From Mycteria americana (lineage: Eukaryota; Chordata; Aves; Ciconiiformes; Ciconiidae): a DNA stretch of 64,000 nt. The notes beneath the pieces were generated by a model, which saw only the letters and a list, made by a program, of their open reading frames with translations, was not told where the DNA came from and ran no database searches. Each line of letters starts with the position of its first letter. Within the stretch, counting starts at the first letter, position 1. This document shows, piece by piece, positions 49,279 through 62,670 of the stretch. The position numbers were made by a program, and so were the translations under genes. Location: positions 11,433,501 through 11,497,500 of the forward strand of contig NC_134368.1 of assembly GCF_035582795.1 (NCBI RefSeq). The letters are read 5' to 3'.

Positions 49279-52200
49279 GATGTACTGTGAGACACCTACT
49301 ATACTTACTCAGCCTGAATAACTTTTTCTTTTTGTCTTTGCAATAGGACCTCCTGCAGTTTAGATGGTTTTTTGCTTGCCTTACAAACGGCGCTGTACTG
49401 TTCCTCTGTTAAACCTCCCTCACAGATATTAGGACAGCATGAGCTGTGGTTCCTGTGCAGTTTTACAGCACTGACCTGGTGGCTCTGTACTCACAACTCT
49501 TACGGTTTTCAAAAGCTTCTGAGCCTTTACAAACCCACACAACTCCATCACCCAAGGAGACCGGCAGACCAAAGGGTGCATGGACCTTACCAGAGTTCCC
49601 AAGCCCAGCTCTGCTGTCTGCAAGGTGCTTCCCTACCTCAGGGTGAGCTCCTGGTGTCCAGCACTCCTCAGCACAATGGCTTCACTGCCATGGACCTGTT
49701 CATTTAATGCGGGAGAGAAGAAGGCAGCTTCTCCTCTGTGATCGCCTGTCCCTGCCTATCTCCTCTGGCCAAGCTTTTCAGAAGCAGTGGAAGAGTATTT
49801 CTGCTCTCATTGCATTTATCCCCCTTTACAAATTTAAGTGTGCAGCGATCAGAGACACTAAACCCATCATTTTTAGTGAGACTTTAGAAAGTGGGCATTT
49901 TAGCCCAGTGGACGGCAAAATGTGGGGCAGGAGACAGCCTCCCACTGTGTGCAGACAGCTTTTTTGAACTTAAAACATAGCATCCCACTGCAATGCAAAC
50001 CCCAGATGCTTTGTTTTTAAACAGACACATACATACCTGTACACCCTTTTAAACAGAGTTGTCAAGGGGTGCCTGCACTGAAGTAGCCAGAGGATGAACA
50101 CATGCTCAGCAGCCACTATCCAATTTCCAGATCTGTTATTGCCCACACGTGTTACGCTCCTGGTGGGCCAGACTGGAGCATGGCAAAGAGCAGTGACAAG
50201 CCTGTGCTTTGGACAACCTTGCTCTCAACAGCTTGCCCTGAACACAAAAGGGTGCAAGAGGCTTTGTTTTTTGAGTCATAGGTAATCAAGACATTACAGG
50301 ATGCTCTACTGAAATACCCATGTGTTTTAGAGAGTTGGATCTGTGTCTTTGAGGGGTGATGCATGCTTCTGATGGCCCTCGAGCGGGGACCTCCTCCTCC
50401 CAGTGTCACTGCGCAGAGTCGCTACCTAAAGTGGTTTTTGCTGCCAGTGGTGCTAAAACTGGGACCAGACCCATTGGTCTCAAGACTTACCTCAACCAAA
50501 ACCAAGTACTTCCATTTCTGAAATCCAAATAGGCAGTGACCTGTCAGCACCTCTCTACAGGCAGATGCCCATTTGGGTTTCAGAAACAGAAGTACATTTA
50601 GGAGACGTTGCAGAAATTTCTTGCATCCTAATGGAGTAAATTCTGATTTGCCAAGGAGGTGCTGCCTGACTTCTCCTACCACAGCCCCCATCAGCAGGAT
50701 CGGGCATGCTCTTCTGTAATCAGAGTTTAATGGTTTACAGTTTGTGTGTCGAGCTCTGCTAATTGACTGACCAGAGCCGTTATCTCTCTGCAAATGCAAG
50801 GGAAAACGCCCTTCCCTAAAACTTGGCTAAAGGAAGCTTTATTTGGCATGTGTTAGCCCACACTTGCAAAGCTGAAGGCTGTATACGCAGTCGGTTAGCA
50901 CAGATCACTTGAAGTACAGTTAACAACTGTGTTAGGATTAATGGAGTTGTCTGAACTCTGTGATAGAAACATCTATAGGTGAACTTCATTAGATCTACAT
51001 CTGCAAATTAGAAACCCTCCTACCCTGTTTGGGGTTTGTTATCTTTAGTGATCACCATGAAATGTGGAACAGCTGTGAGAGCTATTATTCAAGCTGATAT
51101 ATAATGATTGCAAAAGAAGGTAGGGCGTTTAGGCAGATGATATAAAGAACAGATTTGCAAGAGGATCATTAAATTCAGTTCCTCTGAGCTCTTAGGAGCA
51201 GGCCTGCATTGAAAGGAAGGGCATGAGTGAGATCCTCAAGCCCACTGAGGCTGGTGTTCACAGGAATGTCTTCTAGATTGTCATTCCAGTGCCCGTCAGG
51301 GGAGGGACTGGGGCAAGCAGGAGGGTGGAGGAGAACAGCTTTCTCCTACAGAGGGAAGTCTCCTACAAAGGTGTCCTCAGAAGCGCTGTATGTATTTCAG
51401 TGGTTTCCAAGAGAAGTAACGTCCTTACTGAGGAGAACAGGAACAGCTTCAGTTTGTGAGGCACTTGGTGCCAGGCTGGTCCTCAGTCTGGAGGAGGCTG
51501 ATGCTGGAGGACTCTGCTGTCAGCAGAGACGTCGGAGCGGAGTGTGTGAGGGATGGCAGTGCCAGGTGCACCAGTGCCTTGGGTCTGGCAGAGGCGCAGC
51601 CCATCATGCCAGCAGTTATTCTGGCTTTGGTGACCAGCCAGTCTTGAGATAGATGACAAATCTTGTCTGGCCTCTAGCTTGAGAGGGGCAAGAAGCAGCC
51701 GAGTGCTAATGGAGCATCTCCTCCGAATGCCTCAGTCCTGGGGAGGGACAGCTCTCCTGCTGTCACAGGGCTGCTCTTCCCCCAAAGGTTTGCCGGTCCT
51801 GTCTTAGCTGTTCCTGACTCGGAGGCCAGGACAAGGGGTTAGCCGCTCCCAGGGACTGTGCAGGTCTGCAGAACATCAGCAGAGAGGCACGGCCTAGAGA
51901 GGTGTTTTTTTCCCCTCCCCTGGAGAGGACTGCAGGGATTATTTGGGGGGGTAAAAAAAGCTTTCCTTGCTTTCAGCTCCACCTAGGAAAACAGTCACTT
52001 TATCAACCGCTCGGCCCGTGTGCTTCAGCGAGGCAGAGGAGGGATGCAGAGTCTCCGTACTTAACATCAATGACTTTCTCAGAGGAGGGGATAAAACCTG
52101 AGTCCTGGAAACTTAGATTCCCTTCTGGTGCTGAGGGGAGGGGAATAAGGCAGGTATTATTAGAAAGCATTTCTTTTATTTAACGGATGTTAAATAGCAC

Positions 52201-53091
52201 TACACCACTATATCAATCTCTCAATTACACTAATAGGAAACAGTGTATAGAAAAGTTAAGAGATGCGAATGGTACAGGGAAACAACCCCCCCTTCTGCAG
52301 GATCCCAGGTTTGTGGCCGGGGGCCGGGCGCCGGGCACGGCCCCAGCAGACGGTGCGGAGCGGAAGGAGCAGCCGCACATCTGCCAGGCACATGTGGATG
52401 AAAAGGGGAAGGAATCATTGTGGACCATCACAGAAAGAACTTGTTGCAGCTGGACAGGTTCTCTCCCCACCCTGTCCTGGTTGTTGTGCTTGAAGTGGGA
52501 TTAAAAAAACCTTTAAAGCAGAGACCATCTTTGGGTTTTTTACAGTGTATATATATCATGCTATAGGTTTCAGCGGTGTTAATCAGCATTTTCAGAACCT
52601 AGGTGGATTAAAGTCTGGAGGGGAAAAACAAACCTCTAATGGATGATTAAAGGTTGAAAAGCAAGCTTGGCTTTGCAGTAGCATGCATTGGTCCCGGGTC
52701 AGACCTGACACCGTAACGAGAGAGACCAGTGGTGTTTTTCTCTCGGACACTGTATTGCTTCCCTAAACTTGTCCTGGTGATCCCCAGCCCCTGCAGCCAG
52801 CCCAGTTTGGTGTGGTTTTATTAACATAGCTGCATGGAGCCCAAGGTTAAGTGATGGGAATTTCAAAACAAAACAAACCAATAAATTAATAAAATGAACG
52901 TGTCACCAGCTGATCCTCTTCTGACCACCATCTGTCCCTGGATCATGTGATGTCTCCCAGCTGGCCACCCAAGAGACAAACCATGCAAGATCATCATCAC
53001 AACATATGCTGCTATTTACACATTTTTAAAGGTAATAGTGGCTAGGCTGTCATATTAGTAGTTAAAAGTAGTTATTTGGAAGCTAGGGGAG

Positions 53092-53132
53092 TTTTTTCTT
53101 TTTTTTTTTCTTTCTTTCTTTTTTTTTTTTTT
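53092..53132 (+). repeat. T-rich (CTTT)n tract
   Basis: About 41 bases of T runs broken by single C residues, including CTTTCTTTCTTT. Low-complexity pyrimidine tract. Confidence 0.9.
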
Positions 53133-53473
53133 GAGGAAGCCAGTGACTCAGCAGGTATGTTTCTGACAGAGACATGTTGAGGGTTGGAGCAGTGGAAGTT
53201 CCTATGTAGAGTATATGTGATCCCCCCCCTCCCCTTATTCTATGGTATGCTGTTGTGCCTTTTGTAATAAACAATAGAATATATAAAATGGAAAGAAGGC
53301 AACGATACTACAGATTTTACTAGTGTACCTTTTAGGAACATGATGTGCTCTCTGCCATCTCCAGGATGCAAACCAAGCTGTGCATTTTTAAACTATTGTT
53401 AAGATCAAGGATGCGGTTATGAGAAGACTTACAATTTATAGGATACTTAAGCATTAAGGATTGAAGCACAGAA

Positions 53474-53550
53474 CATTTCCTGGGGATTAACGACTGACTG
53501 GGTGAGCCTCAGGCCATTAACCCCTGCCTGTCATTAATCTTCAGGAAATG
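53474..53550. repeat. 21-bp-arm inverted repeat of pre-miRNA size
   Basis: The left arm 53474-53494 and right arm 53530-53550 are complementary over 21 positions. In plus-strand RNA there are 18 Watson-Crick pairs, two G-U wobbles and one mismatch. The 35-base loop contains a further GCCTCAGGC palindrome. The 77-base length and arm quality resemble a microRNA precursor, but no known miRNA is recognised. Confidence 0.75.
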
Positions 53551-54650
53551 CCCTGCAGTGAGGTCCTTAGTGCTGTTACATGCTGAAACAGAAAATAATA
53601 ATAAGAAAGGTCCGTGGTTTATTTATTTATATTTTACATAACACGGTTATATTGGGACTGTAGGAAATGAACATCTTTCTCTTTAGCTGGTCGTACTGCT
53701 TGAATTAATGCAGTTCCTGCAGCTCACTGCTTTGTGCAAGATTGCTGCCAGATTGCAGGAGTGTAAGCAGGGGCAGAATTTGGCCCACTGCTTGTGTTGC
53801 ACAATATTTAACGCGATTAATAAGCGGTGCTTCTCCGGTAGAACTGCTGGCAGAATTTAGCCCTGTATAGAAACCAGCTCAAAATGCTTGTTTTACAGCA
53901 AAGCAATTTATTCACAGTTCTAAGCATCTCGCAGCCTTTTTTAAACTCATTGAATAATCCTTTTAGGTTCCCCATAAAGCAGGTGAAATGCTTCTGCTGC
54001 AGTCCTAAGGCAGAACACAGGCTGCATAAATAGCATCTAAATTACCAGGCGTACAAAATACACATACAGTAATACATACCTACAAAGGCAAATTCATACT
54101 GACAGGACTGCAGTGTGTGCTTATCAGCAGCAAAACATCTCGGGGAAAAAAAAAAAGTGGCTTTATATTGAAATTGTATATACGTTTCTCTCTGTATTTA
54201 AACACTTAAATGCTATTTTGTGCATGTTCTCAAACCCAGATGCAGGCTCCTTTTTAATGAGCCCGCCTGCTTAAACATTTATTAGCTTAGAGATGTATAG
54301 TTTTCATAAAGCTGGCTGAAGCTTTTTGCAGAATATCTTTGCCCCAAAAGCGCTTTTTTTGTGTACATGGCCTCAGTCCTTGCAACCTCCTAGAGAGTCT
54401 GTCAAGGCGCAACTTAAAAGCTCGTTCAGGCGACCGTGACCCCCTGCTAGCAGATTGTCTGCCTAAAAGGGAAGGGAAGGCTGAAAAAGAAGTAGAAACT
54501 TAAAAGTAGCTTCTCAAAGGCTGCATAGATCTTTTTTTTGTTAAACCTAAAGTGTTTAAAAGCTTTAATATTGATGGCCTGTCAACTTTGTCCTGATTCT
54601 TTGGCTTTCAGTTAAAAGGTTTTTGTTGTTGTAGCTTATGCAGTTGCTCT

Positions 54651-54664
54651 GTTGCTATGGAAAC
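54651..54664 (+). promoter_or_regulatory. RFX X-box upstream of MSANTD1
   Basis: GTTGCTATGGAAAC is an exact match to the RFX consensus GTHNYYATRRNAAC. CRE-like octamers TGACATCA (54666-54673) and TGACGTTT (54677-54684) follow directly. The arrangement of an X-box next to a CRE-like site is known from MHC class II promoters and ciliary genes. It lies about 235 bases before the MSANTD1 start codon, in the gene's orientation, so it probably belongs to its promoter or a proximal enhancer. Confidence 0.65.
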
Positions 54665-54863
54665 GTGACATCAAAATGACGTTTCTCTGTTTAAAAGCTT
54701 TTAACTAAATTCCTGCCTGTCAGATGTAGGCCCCATTTTGTGCACTCAAGCTTCAAGCTGTTGCAAAAAGGTTTCATATGTTCTGTTGTCATTCAAATTC
54801 TTTATCCACATATGCATGTCTTGCACTACAAAAAACCTAAACTAAAAACTCAATCTATATTAA

Positions 54864-55154
<291 letters not shown>

Positions 55155-55543
55155 TAAGCTTCAGTTAATTCTTTTTATTTTAAGAGATTTTAGCAGGGAC
55201 AACGCAGTGATTTTTGCCTTTCAGAAAGAAGTCTCCTAGAGGAAATCTGTCGATAAAAGATTAAAGATTGTTCATATCGCTTTTAAAATTCTCTCTTGCC
55301 AGTGCTGTTACGTCATTGTTAATTTTTTCCCCCATTTCATGTCAAACTCCGGGACAACTTTGTTTCTTTATGATTAGCTAGCGTTGTTATGATGCAGAGG
55401 GATAGAAATGTATTTAATGGGAAAAGAGATTTATTTTTTTTTCTCTTTGCTGAGGGGACTGCTTGTGTTAGCTTGGCAGCACTTCCCTGCAGTGAAACTC
55501 CTGCAGTTTGAAGTGGCCAGTGAGAATCGGTGGGGCAAGGCAA

Positions 55544-55548
<5 letters not shown>

Positions 55549-55603
<55 letters not shown>
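55549..55603 (+). repeat. A(29) followed by (AT)n microsatellite
   Basis: Twenty-nine A residues (55549-55577) run into about 12 AT units up to 55602, then ACACAG. Such compound tracts often vary in length and may be a collapsed or error-prone assembly site. Confidence 0.93.
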
Positions 55604-55609
<6 letters not shown>

Positions 55610-55961
55610 ATAATGTTTTGGGGGGCTGAAGCTCCTGGATTTTGTTCTCGTGAGTTGAAGGGTTACACTTCACGGGGCCAAGAATAATTGAATGTCTTAT
55701 TACTGAGTGACACACATTACTATAATTATAAGCAGGAGCAGCGAAGGAACTATTATATCTGCAGAGAGAGAATCAATGTGCACCGTCGATACTGCTCCAA
55801 AGGAGCTGGGGAGGGCGGAGGTGTCTACAAGGGGATGATAAAGAACAGGCAGTGTCAGTCAGGAGGGGAAGTTGGCTTTAGAAAATGCCAGGCATTTGTG
55901 CATTTGTTGTTTGCAGGGGAAAAAATAATTAGAACTTAACAGAAATATTTGCATATCTTCT

Positions 55962-55973
55962 CCCCCCCCCCCC
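55962..55973 (+). repeat. C(12) homopolymer followed by T-run
   Basis: Twelve C residues and then TCTTTTTTTTTTT. A polypyrimidine low-complexity tract in the MSANTD1 intron. Confidence 0.85.
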
Positions 55974-58661
55974 TCTTTTTTTTTTTAAATTCTTATCTCT
56001 GTGAGGCACAAACTGCCTCACACTGGAAATCCTGAGTGGTGATTTTAGCTATGTGCTTGTAATGCAAGAAAATCAAATATGTGACTCTTTTATTTAATCT
56101 CTCCTCAAAGCTCGTATTAGTAATAAAAAAGGTTATTACAGCAGGCAACCATGTTAAAACTGCTCGCTTTTCTGTAAGGCACCCTTACTGTATTTAATGC
56201 AGAGACTACTCATCAAATAGAAAACTAGGGAAAATCCTGTAAACCCCTTAACTTTGAATGTCCTTCTTCTGCATTTGTATGATCCACAAGCATAATCTTC
56301 AACATCATTTCCCGTAATGTTAAACTTGATGTTTTGTAGCAAATGCTAATGTCTCCAAAATGTTGTACTAACCCTGCTGTAATCCTTACAATTTTCTTCA
56401 CCCAGACTGTAAACGAGAAAGCTGGAAGTAGGATGAATTTGTGCCCAGCATCACCCAGCGATTCACTCTCGGATGCAGGTTTAGAAGTCGGGAGTTGTTG
56501 GCTACCAGGCCGTTGCTTAGTCTGCTAAATCTGCAGTCCTCCCTGCTGAGAAATACAGCTCGTGGCACCGAGATTTTACAGGTGTCTAGCAACACTGCAT
56601 GATATTTAAGTGCCGTAATTGCCAAGTGGAAGAGGTTATTTCTGTCAGCCTTTGTTCTAAATTTTCAGTGTTGTCATCAATCAGCCAGTCTCAGGTTTAC
56701 TAATTAATGTTTTTACTTTAAAGTTGCATTGGGGGAAGGGAAGAAATAAAATCACTCACATACATGCACTCTGTGTGTGTGTGTGGGGGGGAATGCAGCA
56801 CTTTTTTTTTTTTTAATTCTTATGTTTCTGTGAACTTCTAGGATTGCTTCTGTTGCATGTTGTCATGCTGCCTTTCTATTTTGCAGTGCATTGCAGCTCC
56901 CTGCTTATTGATTAAGATGCTAATTTAGGAGAGTTAGAAAACTGCCTTGCACTGTCGCCGTGCTGTTTCATTTTGTGCTCTTGAATATGAAATGCATCTT
57001 TCTTATTGTTTGTTCTTACCCAAAGCACGCCTGTGTGCTTTGCTTTCAAGGCGAGGTGGTAGAGAGAACAGGGACAGACGAAAGCTGTGACTTACAATTT
57101 CTAGTTTTCTGGGTACTTTTTAGTGGTGTGTGAGGATAGGAAACGTTGTGATGCAACTGTAAATGATGTGAGTTGCCACCAGCTGCTGGCTTTGCTGTGA
57201 GGCAGCTGAGTTTTAACCCACGTTTTGGTGCCTGGAGGATACTTGAGGAAGATGCTTCACCTTGGTGTATTTCTGTGCATCATCGCTGCACTGTGGCATA
57301 AACTGAAAAAGAAGATCTGGAGAGTGGGAAAATGCTCTATTTTGAGATAATATTTTGCAAGGATCACACAGGGTTGGTAAGCGTGACATGGGAGAACGTA
57401 GCACCAGCAGCAGGAGTGAGGGAGGTGTTCTGCACCCGAGTGGTTATTTCTTCCCACCACTTCAGGACCCTTTACTTTTTTAGGAAACTGTTCAGTGTTG
57501 CAAAGATGCTAGGGCCTGTAGCCTTACTTTGATAGTCAGAAATTAACTGGATTGGAATATTTAATCAGATGATAGTATTCTTTAGCGATGTGCCGCAATT
57601 TCATAATGGAAAATAAAATTTCTGACCTACAAATTGCTATACATATGTATATGCATGTATACATTTTTTTTTTTTCTATAAAAGAAGAAGCAGTACTTGA
57701 ATATTTCTACTAGTCCTTTTAACCAAGTTCAGTGTTCAAAGTGGCAAGTCTTACCTTGGGACAACTCTTGAAACAACTATTAAAGAGCTGAAACATTGAA
57801 AGACCTAAAATAGAAAGCAGAGAACGCATTTATAATGGTGCTTTGCAGTCTGAGGATCCCATAGCATTTTAAGATGCAGTTCTGTAAATATTGTTTTGCT
57901 TATTTTGCTCAGTGAAAGCCATTACTCCTTGTGCAGAAGGAGTCAAAGTCAGCCAAACGTATACATAGGTAGGGGAGGAGTGTTTCTTAGTAATTATTGC
58001 AGTTGCTGCAGCTAATGCAACTATGTGCACACTTACAGTGGCACGGAGCTCCACACGGGCTAACAGCCCAAGTATTCACCCCGGTTCTGGGTACGTTTGG
58101 ATCCTACGTGGAATTTTCTGCTGCCAGATAAAGTTAATTCAGGTGTAGTTCAGTGCACGTAAGCATCAGTCACAAAGGCAATTTTAGGGTGATCGTATCC
58201 CATTCCTCCGCATCTGAGGTAAAAACATTATTCAAATGTTAAAATGCCATTATATAAATCTATTTTACGTCATTATTTCCTCCTTGAATTCTTGTGTTTA
58301 TTTCTGACTGCCCTATATTTCAACGAGGTGACAAGAGAATGAGAAAATGTTTAGAAAACACAATTAGGCTGAGATGTGGAAAGCTTTCTTTATTAAGAGG
58401 AATGGAAAAGTTTGTGACTCGCTTGGAAAGAAGGCAAAGAAATATAAAGGAGTTCTAGAGGTGCATAAAAATATACAGTACTATTTTTCAGAATATAAAG
58501 CAGATATTTCTTTTGCTGTAATAAAAGAAGTTATTTATTGGAATTGCAAGGTAAGAACGTAAAACTAGTTAAAATTATATAAATTTGTATTACACTGCAT
58601 AATAAGCATGTGGAACCCATTACCACTGAAAATCATTGACACCAAGAGAGCGGTAGCTTGT

Positions 58662-58684
58662 TTTATTATTATTATTATTATTTT
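58662..58684 (+). repeat. (TTA)n microsatellite
   Basis: About six to seven TTA units ending in a T-run. Confidence 0.85.
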
Positions 58685-60841
58685 TACTAAAGATTAGATT
58701 TATTAAATAAAAATACAGACATTGTTTGTCTTCAAATTAGATAGCATTATAAAAGACAATGGGTTTCAGGATATTACTAGCTGTCAATGGAAAAGTAAGC
58801 GAGTGTCTTTATGGGTGAATGTCCCCCCAAAACCTGTCCATCAAAATGATTCTTCAAGTATTTAGCACTGACCTTTGTCAGAAGTGAGGCAGCGGGACGA
58901 TGGGCTGATCTGGGAGAGGTTCCTGTATTCCTCTGCATTACTGTAGTCCAAGCGCACTTGGAGGAAACTATTCAGGGAAAAATATACCATGACCTGAAGT
59001 AATTCTTACTGGAGTCCCAGTATATTAAAAGACCATGGAAGACTGGGAAAAGACCATGGAAATTGGCTGGGTGGAAAATTCTGCACAGCACCATAGGTAG
59101 AAGGAAAATTTTTTTGCAGGTGCATTTGACTAAAATTCTGCTTTTAGGAATTGCAGTAGAATCTGAAATATCTGCTGTGGGTAGATCAGCCACCAGCTTT
59201 TTAATGTTCAGTTTTAAAGACACCAGTGCGGTGAGCTGCGTGAACCTCCCTATTTATCCGTCTTGGAAGGAGGAAGGGCTGAGTCAAGCCTGCTGGAATT
59301 CAAAGTTAAGCTTTCTGATGTGCTGGTCATCAAAAGTTTTGCTGAGATTAGCATGCCAGCTCTTGCAGTTTAGCATCACTTGGAATATGTGCTGAATTCT
59401 TTCTATTATGTAGGCTACTTGGGGCATTCATCACATATAAACCTATAATTAGTCCTTCTAAAAGAAAGCACTGTCCTGTCACCGCTAATATGCTGATCTT
59501 AATGCATAACAGTGCACGCTGTATCTGTTGTTATAATATTTCCACTGACATAATACACACTGGCTTATAAAAAGGAAGCAGGGTTTGTAAAGCTTGCACC
59601 GTGGTCCACAGTTTTGACTGATTCCTTCTGATGTTTAAAAATAAGAACTGTGTGAATGCAAATTTATTATTTTCAAAACCAACACCCTCCCCAAAGCCTA
59701 GGAAACAGGATGCAGCTGTTGCTTTTTGATTTGAATCACAGTCAATTAATGTTAATGATTGGTAAATTTGAATCAGTCTCATGATTTGAATAAAAGATTA
59801 GTCTAATTTTTTATTTTCATGTGTACATGATAGCAATTAAACATTGTTGCTTGTGTAATCCGTTGCTATACTCTATGACATTAAGCAGCTGGAATATTTG
59901 ACCTCTGCTACAGCAAATGGTAAAATATAAGTGCAGCCAAATTACTGCAGAAAGTTAAATTTGAATATTTTACTAGCTTTCTCTTTAATTTCAATAATTT
60001 ATAGCAGATGCACAACTTAGTACTGTACTTTCATACATCTTTCTTTTCCTCACCATTGATTGGTTCATGAACAGTTGCTATTTATTATTTATTTTGAAAG
60101 CTTTTCTCAGAAACCCCAGGAGACGGATCTTGTATCCATTCCTTAAGGCAAGTAGTAATATCAAATACTGTAATAATAATAAAAAAGCAATAGTATTTTG
60201 AGCAAAAAGTAAAAAAAAAAAAAGGCAAGTTATAGATTGCTTGCTTCTTACTGACTAAATAATGATGATTTTAAAAAACTCTCTAGAACATAATATTGTA
60301 ATAATTTTATTTTAGAAGGTGGATTAATAGGCACAGAGAATAAAGTCTGAAGAAAGGTCACCAGCAGCACAAATTACTCAACTGGTGTCTCAGTCCATTT
60401 AGTGGAGGGTTTTGGCAGTAGGATCTCAAAGCCCATTAATTTATTCACTTCTCTGCAATGAGACAAGCAACCACCTTGCAGATTAACTGAGTTGACCGTG
60501 TTTTTCATACTTCAGATATTTGTCCACTGGAAACTCGACTTTGATCCCTGAGTTTTTGGAAAGAGCTCTCGGTTGCCTCTGCTCTCAGCTGGATTTTAAT
60601 AGAGCCTCATGAAACAGCAACAGGTCTAGATAAACTCAGCATGAATTTATTTTGCAAGCTCTGCTGACTTTCTCACTTACCCCTGGTTCTTCCCTAATTT
60701 TTCTGCCTGGCTTGCTCACTCAGGCAGTGATTTGCCAAAGTTCCAAGTGTTGAATGTTTGGCTCATCTTCCTCTCTCATTTCCGGACTATCGCATCCCAG
60801 CCTTACTGTTGTCCTCTTTCTTTTTAACTTCTTCATTTTTC

Positions 60842-60897
60842 ATTCAAACAAACAAACCAACCAAAACCACAGAGAAACAAAACAAACAAAAAAAACA
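60842..60897 (+). repeat. AAAC-rich low-complexity tract
   Basis: Repeated CAAA and CCAA units (CAAACAAACAAACC and similar) over about 55 bases. Could be a simple repeat or the remnant of a retroposon tail. Confidence 0.75.
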
Positions 60898-61669
60898 CCT
60901 TTAAATTTTGGATGCAACTAAGAGCTGCTGTGATGAGTTACAGTAATGGCTGACTTAGGGCAGTAAATTCCTCTTTGCTTTAGACTTCAGTTCTGCCAGG
61001 GTTATGCTTACCTGGATGCTTACCTGGCAAAAACCCTCAGCTGTCTCGCTAGGTTTTCTGGACTTCTGGCAGTTGTAGAAAAAAAACATTTAAAAACCAG
61101 TGAATCCTGAAACTTGATCTTAATATGACCAAGTTAGCTATTTGGTTTGTTTTTACCAGAAAGCTAAACCATCACCACTACTCCAGTGACTTTCTCCCTG
61201 TTTGCCTCCACCTGCAGCGTTCCTACTTCTTTTCCAAAAGACTGACACTCCCTTCCCCCTTATCTTCTCATCTCTCCCATCTTTTTCATCCTTTTTTCTT
61301 TATGTATGAGCCAGACTCTGTACAGGTAGATGGTTGCTGCTGGTGCTGCTTTTAAGCTAACGAAGTTCTCTTCCCTACCCCCTGGTAGTGATCCCTTGTT
61401 TTAGGCCAGAGCTATGGCAAGCAGTCAGCAGTGGAAGAATTAGTATCCATTCAATGTATTCAGAGCCAGAGAAATATCTGGTTTTATATAGCTGCAACCT
61501 TACAGCTGTGTGGGCAGAAAATAAACTACAGCTCTTCCTTCAAAATCACGATAGTTTTGTCAAAAATGAGGTCTGGGTCCACAGCTGAGCTCAAACAAAG
61601 CCCAAGGTACGGACCTACTCAGGCAAAATACCTACTCCTGAAAACTTCTGCTAAGCAGTCAAAGAGTAA

Positions 61670-62670
61670 ACGTGGAAGATGGGGGCCTGCTGGTGAATGG
61701 GGTGGGTGATTTAGTGACAGCAGATGCAAGTAATAAGGGTGAGGATACTCCATGCCTTCTTTATCTCGGTCTTCACTGCCTGGGTCTCTCAGGCTGGTGT
61801 GCCTGGAGCAGGGTTAGAGGAAATACCAGCAGTGGAAAAGGATTGAGTCAGGGATCATCTCTGACACTTTGAATAGCGAGGGAGGTCCCTGGTGACTGAA
61901 GAAAGGCTGCTGTTGAACCCATCTTCAGAAAGGGCAAAAGGAAGAATTAAAAGTCGATCAGCTTCCCTTCAACTCCTGGGAAGATCACAGAGCAAGCCAT
62001 CTTGGAAGCAATTGCCAGTCACGTGAAGGAGAAGGTGGTGACTGGAAATAGCCAGAATGGATTTACTGAGAGCGATCATATCTGACCTGCCTGCTTTCTG
62101 TGATTAAATGACTACATCTGTGGATGGGTGTAGAGCAATGGATGTTTTCTAGCCTGACAGTAGAAAGCCTTTTAACACGGTCTCCAAGAACATCCTTGTA
62201 TCCCAGTTGGGATGTTATACTCCAAATGGACAGACTACCAGCTGGGTAAAAAACTGGCTGGATCACTGGGCTCAAAGAGTAGTGGTTCATAGCTTGTGCT
62301 CTACCTAGAGGCTCATTCCAAGTGGAGGACTGCAGGGGTTTGTACTGGGACATGCTCTGTTTAATATCAACAACCCCAAGGAGGAGATGGTGGAGTGCAT
62401 GCTCACTGTTTTGCAGATGACGCCAAACTGGGGGGCTGCAGTCTGCACATTTGAGGGCAGGGCCGCCCTTCAGAGGGACCTGGAGAGGCTGGAGGAACGG
62501 GCTGACAGAGACCTCATGAGATTCAACAAGGACAAATGCAAAGTCCTGCCCCTGGGATGATCCAATCCCCTGCACTGATACAGATGGGGACGGACTGGCT
62601 GGGCAGCAACTCTGTTGATGAAGACTTGGGGGACCTGGCTAACGCGAGGCTAAACACAAGTCTGCCCCCA
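61670..62670 (+). mobile_element. CR1 LINE, decayed, RT part, sense
   Basis: The plus strand reads as a degenerate CR1. DLVTADASNK leads into a stretch near 61743-61780 that reads VLHAFFISVFT after one frame change, the usual segment before RT. GKITEQAILEAI-like sequence lies near 61980 and NSQNGFTES-like sequence near 62048. The region from DRLPAG to LFNIN (62150-62370) corresponds to RT motifs A and B. FADDAKLG-like sequence follows near 62410, then a stretch like RDLERLEERADRDLMRFNKD near 62478-62535. Many frameshifts. It ends near 62670 before the CR1 tail. It is in the same orientation as MSANTD1 and intronic. Confidence 0.85.

Larger units (their letters stand above)
45214..54599. other. 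Intergenic interval upstream of MSANTD1
   Basis: About 9.4 kb. It holds a CpG-rich block at 46820-47290 and a smaller one at 52305-52375. It also has poly-T (49262-49278), a T-rich tract (53092-53132) and a hairpin at 53474-53550. No protein family is recognised. A noncoding first exon or promoter of MSANTD1 may lie here. Confidence 0.5.

Noticed and set aside
51227..51652. 141-codon plus-strand frame
   Set aside because: GC-rich stretch with an overlapping second open frame and no family match; not supported as a gene.
55549..55603. Poly-A plus AT tract as a processed-pseudogene tail
   Set aside because: No retroposed coding sequence precedes it; it reads as a compound simple repeat.
62063..62575. 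170-codon minus-strand frame
   Set aside because: It is the antisense of the decayed CR1 reverse transcriptase at 61670-62670.
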